From the NCBI GenBank assembly GCA_017623705.1, contig JAGAOQ010000009.1:1-37719 (forward strand): DNA of 37,719 nucleotides, written 5' to 3'. Below the pieces are notes generated by a model that ran no database searches, was not told the origin of the DNA, and worked only from the letters and a program-made list of their open reading frames with translations. Position numbers and translations under genes: made by a program. Source of the DNA: Clostridia bacterium. GTDB lineage: Bacteria; Bacillota; Clostridia; Christensenellales; UBA1242. Position 1 is the first letter of the stretch, and the number at the start of each line of letters is the position of its first letter. Positions 26,544-32,962 of this stretch are shown one piece after another.

Positions 26544-28285
26544 TCTTTCGCCTCCGTTGGTTCGGTTTTCATAAAGAAATCAGCGTACTCTTTGCTTTCT
26601 GCTAACAAACTGGCATGAGTACCTTTCAAATAGGTGTGATTAGTTTTGGTAAAGAAAACTTCGTCAGCTTGTTCACAAATTAAAGGATTTGTAGTTGTAA
26701 AAATACAAGCTTTATTTTCGGCACGTAATTTTTTCATCACGCCTTGTGCGATTTCGTGCGATACATTGATAAAACTTCGATCAAAGATGTAGAACTCGGC
26801 AGGTTTCAATAGACAACGCACAATGTTAATTTGTGCTTTAACGTCTTGTGGCAATTTGGAACGAGTTGATAATTGAGTATCCAAAAATGACGGCAAAACG
26901 GCCAAGCTTGAAGCACCGATTTCATTAAATGCTGACAAAATCTGTTCGTCGGTAACATTAGGATTAAAAATACGAATGTTATCACGGACTGTACCGGTGA
27001 CAAATTCAGGATAAGTAGGACAGAACGAAATCAATTTCGAACGATAGTAATTTTTATTAACTTCCTTGATGTTGATGCCGTTAATTAAAACTACCCCTGC
27101 TTTGGGTTCAATGTAGCGTAACAAAATTTTAATTAAAGTTGTACGTCCTGAACCACTTTGTCCACAGAACACAACGAACTTCCCTTTTTGTAATTCCATG
27201 GATAAGTTTTCCATTGTTACACGTCCGTTCCAAAAGCGATGACAAACTTGGTACATAACCAAAGAACTACCGAACTCGGTATCAATTTGCGTAATACCGC
27301 CATCGGTATTTTCTTCGGGTAAAGTCATAAATTGGTCAAAACGTTCGTAAGCCAAATGGCCACGTGTAAGCGGGTTGATAATTAACTTAAAAATATTATA
27401 AGTCGCTGTTGAGCACAAAGTAATGTATTGAATTACAGTGTTAACAATGACTAATTGTTCCGCAACATTATTTGCATCAAGCGATAACGCACTGAACAAA
27501 ATAATCCCGAAAGTAACAACACCGAAAATCATATTATTCGTACAGTTAAAAATGTGTTTCGATTGGTCAATATCAAAAACTTCTCTTGATAATTTTTTAT
27601 TTTGACGTGTTGCTTCGGCGGAACGTTCTGCCTGCTTACCAAGGAAACGAATATCACGAGCCCCCGCAATACTTTCACGAGTTGCAATAAAAGACTTATC
27701 ATAAGCATTGACTGCCGATGGCATGCGTTTATTGATTACGGCACGGTGAATCAACAAAACTACAATTTCTAAAAGCACTGCCCCGACAATGAACAACACG
27801 TAAATCGGTGATAATGTCATAATCAAGACACAACTACCCAAAATGGTAATCACAAAATAAATTACTGCTTGTAAATATTGCTCGTAGCAATACTTAACCC
27901 AAGTCGTATCTTCAATCATGCAAGATAGAAACTTACTCGTCCCGTATTCATACAAGACATTCGTCGGCACATGTGTCATTTTTTCGTACAACATATTCCG
28001 TGCGTTGCGTCGGCATTTTGCTCCGTAAACACTCACCCGATTACGGGCGTAAAGCGATACAAAAAAGATAATCACTAACATGCCCAGCACAATTCCAGCA
28101 CTAATCAAGAAATCGCCCATGTCAGGCACAACACCGGCATCATTATTAACTTTTTGCGTAACCAAATTTTTCAAAATAATCGGGTAAAAAATGCTCAAAA
28201 TTTCCATAAGACTAAAAAAGAAAACGGCCACAAGTAAATCTTTGGCCAACCCACGCTGGAAATTATATTTTCGCATTTTACGCAT
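26540..28285 (-). CDS. ABC exporter half-transporter with a degenerate nucleotide-binding domain (first of pair)
   Basis: A 581-residue exporter half-molecule with six membrane helices (about 15-320) and an ABC domain. Walker A reads GQSGSGRTT with Arg at 381 in place of the essential Lys. The Q-loop glutamine is not found (FCPTYPEF), the signature is KLPQDVKAQ instead of LSGGQ, Walker B is FYIFDRSF with Arg where Glu is expected, and the H-loop has TTTNPL. With its partner's changes, neither composite ATP site looks competent. The ATG at 28285 has no Shine-Dalgarno sequence and a strong promoter ends eight bases upstream. It is divergent from cwlD across about 15 bases, so a sporulation or envelope link is possible but unproven. 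Confidence 0.9.
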   Translation of the reverse strand: MRKMRKYNFQRGLAKDLLVAVFFFSLMEILSIFYPIILKNLVTQKVNNDAGVVPDMGDFLISAGIVLGMLVIIFFVSLYARNRVSVYGAKCRRNARNMLYEKMTHVPTNVLYEYGTSKFLSCMIEDTTWVKYCYEQYLQAVIYFVITILGSCVLIMTLSPIYVLFIVGAVLLEIVVLLIHRAVINKRMPSAVNAYDKSFIATRESIAGARDIRFLGKQAERSAEATRQNKKLSREVFDIDQSKHIFNCTNNMIFGVVTFGIILFSALSLDANNVAEQLVIVNTVIQYITLCSTATYNIFKLIINPLTRGHLAYERFDQFMTLPEENTDGGITQIDTEFGSSLVMYQVCHRFWNGRVTMENLSMELQKGKFVVFCGQSGSGRTTLIKILLRYIEPKAGVVLINGINIKEVNKNYYRSKLISFCPTYPEFVTGTVRDNIRIFNPNVTDEQILSAFNEIGASSLAVLPSFLDTQLSTRSKLPQDVKAQINIVRCLLKPAEFYIFDRSFINVSHEIAQGVMKKLRAENKACIFTTTNPLICEQADEVFFTKTNHTYLKGTHASLLAESKEYADFFMKTEPTEAKE

Positions 28286-28290
28286 GCAAT
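28263..28290 (+). promoter_or_regulatory. Possible sigma-E-like promoter of cwlD
   Basis: TTATATT (28263-28269), 13 bp, CATGCAAT (28283-28290) loosely fits the Bacillus sigma-E pattern (CATA-type -10 and ATA-containing -35). A start about seven bases downstream would fall next to the ATA at 28301. No sigma-A-like pair fits this gene. Weak match. Confidence 0.3.
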
Positions 28291-28293
28291 TTT

Positions 28294-28322
28294 AATATAC
28301 ATAAAAATACGCTATTTTGCAA
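28294..28322 (-). promoter_or_regulatory. Leaderless-type promoter of the ABC exporter pair
   Basis: Minus-strand TTGCAA (28322-28317), a 17-bp spacer, TATATT (28299-28294), then 8 bases to the ATG at 28285. The promoter lies within the 5' end of the divergent cwlD. Confidence 0.7.
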
Positions 28323-28993
28323 TTAGTTTGTGTTTATTTGCCCTTGGTGTTGGTTTATGGCTGGATTACACCATGGTTTCGACTGCCGTAATTGCACCAG
28401 AACAACTACATATCGTGCTAGATGCTGGACATGGCGGATTAGATAACGGTGCTTGCGTCAACTGTGTCAGCGAAGCAGTCATTAACTTGCAAATTGTCAA
28501 AGTTTTGGCACAAGAATTACAAAACCGTGGTTGTGCGGTATCCTTAACCCGTGTCGACAGTGAAAGTTTGAATTCACCCTACGCCAACAACAAAAAAGTC
28601 GCCGACATGGCAAAACGACGGGAAAAGATTCGAGAACTCAATCCCGATTTAGTCATTTCAATTCACCAAAACACTTTCCCGTCCAGTTCCGTAAGTGGCT
28701 TACAATGTTTCTATGCGAACGAAACAGCGGGCAGTCAAGACTATGCCACCGCAATTCAAAATCAATTTAACCAAAGCGAATTACCATTTAACAAAAAACC
28801 CAAACCCACAGACTTTAATTTAGTTGAACATTCGCCATGCCCTGCCGTATTGATTGAATGTGGCTTTTTAACCAACCCCAACGAATGTCAACTATTACAG
28901 TCGCCTACTTACCAACAAATTCTTGCCTACCATATCGCAACAGCGGTAATCAAAGAACACAGTCGCCAAAACGCCGTCGCCATAACGAACTAA
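28301..28993 (+). CDS. cwlD: N-acetylmuramoyl-L-alanine amidase, CwlD-like, with a non-ATG start
   Basis: Amidase_3 enzyme; CwlD starts muramic-delta-lactam formation in spore cortex. The zinc ligands and catalytic residue are visible: DAGHGG, the Glu in VSEAVINL, the His in SIHQN and the Glu in LIECGFLTN (35, 49, 113 and 177 when counted from the TTG at 28328). No ATG lies in frame before the hydrophobic N-terminus. Starting at ATA 28301 gives IKIRYFAISLCLFALGVGL, a normal basic-plus-hydrophobic signal anchor. Starting at TTG 28328 removes the basic residues. I prefer 28301, with doubt. No Shine-Dalgarno sequence precedes either. The length of 230 residues fits CwlD (237 in Bacillus). Assignment to CwlD rather than another amidase rests on size and the single anchor. 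Confidence 0.85.
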   Translation: MKIRYFAISLCLFALGVGLWLDYTMVSTAVIAPEQLHIVLDAGHGGLDNGACVNCVSEAVINLQIVKVLAQELQNRGCAVSLTRVDSESLNSPYANNKKVADMAKRREKIRELNPDLVISIHQNTFPSSSVSGLQCFYANETAGSQDYATAIQNQFNQSELPFNKKPKPTDFNLVEHSPCPAVLIECGFLTNPNECQLLQSPTYQQILAYHIATAVIKEHSRQNAVAITN

Positions 28994-29044
28994 TTGCACA
29001 AGATAACGCTTTGCTACGTATGCTGTAAGTAGGAGGTACGAAAG

Positions 29045-29278
29045 ATGTGTAATCAATGTCCAACTGTTGGCGACTTATTCTGCTGGCTTTTCCGTTGCGG
29101 TCATAACAACTGCAAGTGTTACGAAAATAAATGCGAAAACAAATGCGAACGCAGATGCGAACACAAATGCGATCGTTGCGAACGCTGTGAACGTAAAGAA
29201 AAATGCTTTGAATGTGTTTGCCAAGAGAAGAAAGAACCAGTAAATTCTTGTCCAGATTGCGGTTGTAAACTTTACTAA
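29045..29278 (+). CDS. Cysteine-rich mini-protein, 18 Cys in 77 residues
   Basis: A 77-residue protein with 18 cysteines. The middle (about residues 22-50) is a charged run of CxxxC and CxxC units with Glu, Lys and Arg between them, and the C-terminus ends in a rubredoxin/zinc-ribbon-like CPDCGC. There is no signal peptide. AGGAGG at 29031-29036 lies eight bases before the ATG, so it is clearly meant to be translated. It follows cwlD by 51 bases. It could bind metal like a metallothionein, or be a cross-linked spore coat component, given its neighbour; I do not recognise a family. Coding evidence is the strong ribosome binding site and the periodic cysteines. Confidence 0.8.
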   Translation: MCNQCPTVGDLFCWLFRCGHNNCKCYENKCENKCERRCEHKCDRCERCERKEKCFECVCQEKKEPVNSCPDCGCKLY

Positions 29279-29330
29279 TAAGAATAAAAAAGCCGAATGC
29301 GATAAATACTATTGCAGGAGGTAAACCAAA

Positions 29331-29717
29331 ATGCAATCGTTTACAACACAAGCTCACCAAAGAAATTACCGAGGAGAAGTCGTGGTCGATAGTCCTAACC
29401 CACCCCGTACTCGCCAAAAGCGTCATAAAATTATAACGGGAATTGTAACATCAGTGATGGCGTTAGCAGTCATCATTACCAGCGGACTATTAGGTGCCAC
29501 GACAGTACATAACCACGAATTGCAACAGCAAGTTGAAACTATGCACACGCCAACAACACAAGCGAGTGCCGAAATCGATAATCAACCGATGACGTTAGAA
29601 ATTCGTCCCGAAGACGAAAAAGGTACTTCACAAGAAGCACCAATTTCGGATCAAGAACATGAAACACAACCCATGCCGACGGTCAAGCACCGTGCCAGAG
29701 CAAGTAAACATGCTTAA
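29331..29717 (+). CDS. Small single-pass membrane protein with acidic outer tail
   Basis: A 128-residue protein: a basic N-terminal cytosolic part (PPRTRQKRHK near 24-33), one membrane helix (about 35-56), then an outward-facing Gln/Thr/Glu/Pro-rich low-complexity tail ending in a basic cluster (VKHRARASKHA). AGGAGG at 29316-29321 is nine bases before the ATG. It follows the cysteine-rich gene by 52 bases, with a weak hairpin (about 29299-29315) just before the ribosome site. Its stop shares four bases (TTAA) with the stop of the convergent ABC-F gene. Family not recognised; topology resembles small sporulation or envelope anchors. Confidence 0.75.
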   Translation: MQSFTTQAHQRNYRGEVVVDSPNPPRTRQKRHKIITGIVTSVMALAVIITSGLLGATTVHNHELQQQVETMHTPTTQASAEIDNQPMTLEIRPEDEKGTSQEAPISDQEHETQPMPTVKHRARASKHA

Positions 29718-31261
29718 ACTAATACACGGTCGTGCATTTTGTCCGCAGTAATCTCAATCACACGAGTCGCCACGGTATCAATAATTTCTTCGTCGCTGGT
29801 ATAAAACAACATCACCGCTTTACTCTTAATCATACCTTGGTTCAAGGCAGTAATACTTTCCAAATCCAAGTGGTTAGTTGGCTCGTTAAAAATTAACAAG
29901 TTGCCTTGTTCCAACATGGTTTTGGCGAGCATGCAACGAACTCTTTCACCACCCGACAAAACGTCGGCTTTTTTTAATGCTTCTTCGCCCGAAAACAACA
30001 TACGACCTAACCAACTACGAATAAAGGTTTCGTTCGTGTCTTGCGAATATTGTTTTAGCCAATCCAACAAATTCAAATTAACGCCTTCAAAATATGAACG
30101 ATAATCGGCAGGTAAATACGATGTCGTAATCGTTTTACCTATCGTAACTGTACCGCTATCAGCTTTTTCTAACCCCATAATACAGTTAAACAATTTGTCC
30201 ATGCGAACACTCTTATCCGTCAAGAACGCAACCTTTTCGCCCTTGTTAATACGGAAAGATACATTGCGGAAATAACCATTGACAGTTAAGTTCTCCACCG
30301 CCAAAATTTCGTTCCCTGGTTCACGTGAACATTCAAAATTGATATATGGATACTTACGAGATGACGGTTTAATGTCTTCAATCGTTAATTTTTCCAATTC
30401 TTTTTTACGACTGGTTGCTTGGCGAGATTTACTTGCATTTGCCGAGAAGCGAGCAATAAAGTCTTTCAATTCTTGTGCCCGAGCTTCGGCTTTTTTATTA
30501 GCTTCTTTTTGTTGTTTCAAAAGCAACTGGCTGGTTTCGTACCAGAAATCATAGTTACCCACAAACATGTTGATTTGGTTGAAGTCAACGTCGCAAATGT
30601 GCGTACAGACTTGGTTCAAGAAGTGGCGGTTGTGCGACACAATAATGGTAATATTTTTGAAATCAAGCAAGAACTCTTCTAACCAGTGTGTACCTGCTAA
30701 ATCCAAGTTGTTGGTCGGTTCGTCCAAAATTAAAATGTCAGGATTACCAAACAAAGCACGAGCTAACAACGCTTTGACTTTAATTTTAGCGTCCAAATCT
30801 TTCATTTGTTGGTCGTGGAATTGTTCGCTTACACCCAAACCCGACAACATAATACGAGCATTGCTTTCAGCGTCCCAACCGTCCAATTCGGCAAATTCAG
30901 CTTCCAACGCACCCAGTTCATTACCCTGTTCTTCGGTCATTTCGGGCAACGCATAATACTTTTCTTTCAAAGCAATAATTTCCGCCAAACGTTGATGACC
31001 GCCGATAACCGTATTAACAACTGTCAATTCATCAAAAGCATTTTGGTTTTGTGCCAAAGTTGAAATACGTTTATTTTTACCAACAACGACTTCACCTTTA
31101 TTGGGTGTAATTTCGCCAGCCAAAATTTTCAAGAATGTTGATTTTCCAGCCCCATTAGCACCAATAATTCCATAACATTCACCCGGTAAAAATTTCAAAT
31201 TAACGTCTTTGAATAAAACCCGTTTCCCATACTGCAAAGATACATTCACTACTTGAATCAT
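29714..31261 (-). CDS. ABC-F ribosome-associated ATPase, YkpA/YbiT-like, second half degenerate
   Basis: Soluble twin-ABC protein of the ABC-F family, whose members act on ribosomes. NBD1 has an intact Walker A GANGAGKST (about 34-42) and Walker B LILDEPTNNLD, but its signature reads LDAKIKVK. The interdomain linker (ASKSRQATSRKK) is typical. NBD2 keeps LSGGERVR but has lost Walker A (LTDKSVRMDKL, Met354 at the Lys position), has Asn in the Walker B aspartate position (IFNEPTNHLD) and lacks the H-loop His (FYTSDEE). One composite site (NBD1 P-loop with NBD2 signature) is therefore whole and the other is dead. Its 515 residues make it slightly short at the C-terminus. A promoter ends seven bases before the ATG. 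Confidence 0.92.
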   Translation of the reverse strand: MIQVVNVSLQYGKRVLFKDVNLKFLPGECYGIIGANGAGKSTFLKILAGEITPNKGEVVVGKNKRISTLAQNQNAFDELTVVNTVIGGHQRLAEIIALKEKYYALPEMTEEQGNELGALEAEFAELDGWDAESNARIMLSGLGVSEQFHDQQMKDLDAKIKVKALLARALFGNPDILILDEPTNNLDLAGTHWLEEFLLDFKNITIIVSHNRHFLNQVCTHICDVDFNQINMFVGNYDFWYETSQLLLKQQKEANKKAEARAQELKDFIARFSANASKSRQATSRKKELEKLTIEDIKPSSRKYPYINFECSREPGNEILAVENLTVNGYFRNVSFRINKGEKVAFLTDKSVRMDKLFNCIMGLEKADSGTVTIGKTITTSYLPADYRSYFEGVNLNLLDWLKQYSQDTNETFIRSWLGRMLFSGEEALKKADVLSGGERVRCMLAKTMLEQGNLLIFNEPTNHLDLESITALNQGMIKSKAVMLFYTSDEEIIDTVATRVIEITADKMHDRVLV

Positions 31262-31268
31262 ATCTGTC

Positions 31269-31297
31269 AGTATACCATAGATAAGACTAAATTAAAA
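31269..31297 (-). promoter_or_regulatory. Leaderless-type promoter of the ABC-F gene
   Basis: Minus-strand TATACT (31274-31269) ends 7 bases before the ATG at 31261. The -35 at 17 bp is weak (TTTTAA, 31297-31292). No Shine-Dalgarno sequence is present. It lies in the 50-base gap after the upstream gene, which has no terminator. Confidence 0.55.
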
Positions 31298-31311
31298 CGT
31301 TATTTTATGGC

Positions 31312-32376
31312 TTATTTAGCTTGACGTGATTTAATAATTACCGCAGTAGTTACCAATGCTACACCAACGATGCCCAAAACACAAACAACAATGAACAAAA
31401 CTTTAATCCAATCGCCATTAAACCAAGCATTGCCATCACTTTCAGGACAAATTTCACCAATGTTCAAGTGAATTGCTGGACGAACACCAGCTTCTTGTTT
31501 AATTGCTTTTAAGGCAAAGTAATCGTCAATTTTATCAGCAGCTTCATCTGCATTTGAACAAACACACATTGCGTATTCGCTGTCTTCGTAATCAGGAGAA
31601 CGTAACCAAGCACGGCCATTATTATTTGTATTATCAGTCCATTGTAAAACGTTTTCGTGTAATTTCCATTTATTAACAAGTTCGTCAGCCGATGGCAACC
31701 ATAAGATTGCATCAGTACCCAAACCATATTCGGCAACTAATTCGTTTGTAACTTCATTTTTTTGTGTAACATCGTTAATGTTATCCACACTGTAAGATAA
31801 TTTTTCAACAGTCATTTGAGTAGCTTCTTCGTTCGTACCAATAACTGCACCTTTGACAATTTTATTTTTGTACTTATCGTATGCACCGTTGTTAAGAATA
31901 TTTCCAGCTTCGGTAGTTAAGAATGACATAATTTTACTTTGACCAATCGAAACATCGCCAGTCGAACTTTTCCAGATGGTGTTAGTATAACCATTTGCCC
32001 AAATATTTGAACCATTGGTGGCAACACCATTTTGAGCACTAGAAGTCATGTTAAACACCGAAGTGGTATATGGGTCAGTCATCCAGAAAGTTGCAACTTT
32101 TTGGTCTTTGTTAACAAAAACAACTCGCCAGTCGTAACCAAAGAATTGGAAAACTTCACCCGATTTTACTGCTTTGGCTAAATCATCTTGTGTTACAGTA
32201 TAATTACCATCGGCATCAAATAATACCTTACCGCTTAAATTTCCATTACCGTTACTTGCGGTTCGCACGGTCATTGCTTGTGCATGGAATTGCAAAGCAG
32301 GCACACTCGCACCACAGAAAACCAATGCTGCTAAGCAAACCATTAAAATGCTACAAAATAAGTTTTTAATTTTCAT
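31312..32376 (-). CDS. Membrane-anchored surface protein with a DUF6273-like domain
   Basis: A 354-residue exported protein: signal peptide (about 1-34, basic MKIK start), an extracellular domain, and a C-terminal membrane helix (about 322-347) with a short basic tail KSRQAK. The middle has the pattern FGYDWRVV, then IWKSSTGDVSIG, WLPSADELVNKW and AWLRSPDYED, ending GVRPAIHLN. I associate this series with DUF6273-type domains of gut Bacillota surface proteins; function unknown. AAAGGGG at 32387-32393 lies ten bases before the ATG and the promoter gives a leader of about 20 bases, so this gene is Shine-Dalgarno-led, unlike most first genes here. Confidence 0.82.
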   Translation of the reverse strand: MKIKNLFCSILMVCLAALVFCGASVPALQFHAQAMTVRTASNGNGNLSGKVLFDADGNYTVTQDDLAKAVKSGEVFQFFGYDWRVVFVNKDQKVATFWMTDPYTTSVFNMTSSAQNGVATNGSNIWANGYTNTIWKSSTGDVSIGQSKIMSFLTTEAGNILNNGAYDKYKNKIVKGAVIGTNEEATQMTVEKLSYSVDNINDVTQKNEVTNELVAEYGLGTDAILWLPSADELVNKWKLHENVLQWTDNTNNNGRAWLRSPDYEDSEYAMCVCSNADEAADKIDDYFALKAIKQEAGVRPAIHLNIGEICPESDGNAWFNGDWIKVLFIVVCVLGIVGVALVTTAVIIKSRQAK

Positions 32377-32402
32377 AATTTATAATCCCCTTTTCGAGTA
32401 TT

Positions 32403-32432
32403 ATCATACCAAAAAACAGGGATAAAAGTCAA
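32403..32432 (-). promoter_or_regulatory. Promoter inside the preceding terminator
   Basis: Minus-strand TTGACT (32432-32427), an 18-bp spacer, TATGAT (32408-32403). The -35 sits in the loop of the terminator hairpin of the upstream gene and overlaps its stop codon. Confidence 0.6.
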
Positions 32433-32440
32433 TATCCCTG
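32411..32440 (-). terminator. Terminator whose stem includes the last codons of the gene at 32429
   Basis: Minus-strand CAGGGATA (32440-32433, coding Gln-Gly-Tyr) pairs with TATCCCTG (32424-32417), followed by six T. The stop codon TGA lies in the loop. Confidence 0.88.
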
Positions 32441-32926
32441 CTTAATTTTTTTCAACATTTTTTGTTCGGACTTACTCAAAGTAGATTTACTTGCTGGTTT
32501 AACTTTTACTGGTGTAATGCCATCGCCTTTGGCGGTAACCTTTTTAGGTTGCACATCAAACGCCGATTGTTCAGCTTTAATGCCGTCCGTACCTTGATTT
32601 GGCCCAAAAACTCGTCGGGCAACCGATTGAATTAACTCGTCAGTATTCAAAGTATCAATCGCTTCTTGTAACATTGCCATTTGTTCAGAATTGTTACGAT
32701 CGCTTAAATCAGCAGTTTCAATATATTCCATCGCACTGGCTTTGGCATATTGCCTTTCAAGGAACTCTGCTTCGGCTTCCGCAGTTCGTTCTGCGATGTC
32801 TTGTTTTTGAATTCTACGAGCTTCGTCATTTGCTTTCAAACGTTCCGTCAGTTTTTCCATGCCCATAATCAACAGCCATAATAGTCCCAAACCGACGATA
32901 CTTAATATCAGCCATAACCATTCCAT
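32429..32926 (-). CDS. Small membrane-anchored coiled-coil protein
   Basis: A 165-residue protein with one N-terminal membrane helix (MEWLWLILSIVGLGLLWLLIM) and a highly charged, heptad-like helical region (about 25-75) rich in Glu, Ala, Arg and Lys. A Lys-rich C-terminal tail (KPASKSTLSKSEQKMLKKIK) follows. The topology puts the coil in the cytosol. Family not recognised. It begins 36 bases after the RND gene, with its own perfect-spacing promoter, and ends inside its terminator hairpin. The position suggests a link to the RND transporter but the coil is on the wrong side to be a periplasmic-type adaptor. Confidence 0.8.
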   Translation of the reverse strand: MEWLWLILSIVGLGLLWLLIMGMEKLTERLKANDEARRIQKQDIAERTAEAEAEFLERQYAKASAMEYIETADLSDRNNSEQMAMLQEAIDTLNTDELIQSVARRVFGPNQGTDGIKAEQSAFDVQPKKVTAKGDGITPVKVKPASKSTLSKSEQKMLKKIKQGY

Positions 32927-32932
32927 ATAACT

Positions 32933-32961
32933 AAATTAACTTGAAATACAAATCTTGACAA
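32933..32961 (-). promoter_or_regulatory. Leaderless-type promoter of the coiled-coil gene
   Basis: Minus-strand TTGTCA (32961-32956), a 17-bp spacer, TAATTT (32938-32933), then 6 bases to the ATG at 32926. It begins directly after the RND stop codon. Confidence 0.7.
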
Positions 32962-32962
32962 C

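Noticed and set aside
24834..28285. Calling the ABC exporter genes pseudogenes
   Set aside because: Both frames are full length, overlap by four bases with a good internal ribosome site, and have a well-spaced promoter; only catalytic motifs differ.
29299..29315. Small hairpin before the ribosome site of the gene at 29331
   Set aside because: Six pairs with a wobble; too weak to claim a regulatory RNA or terminator.
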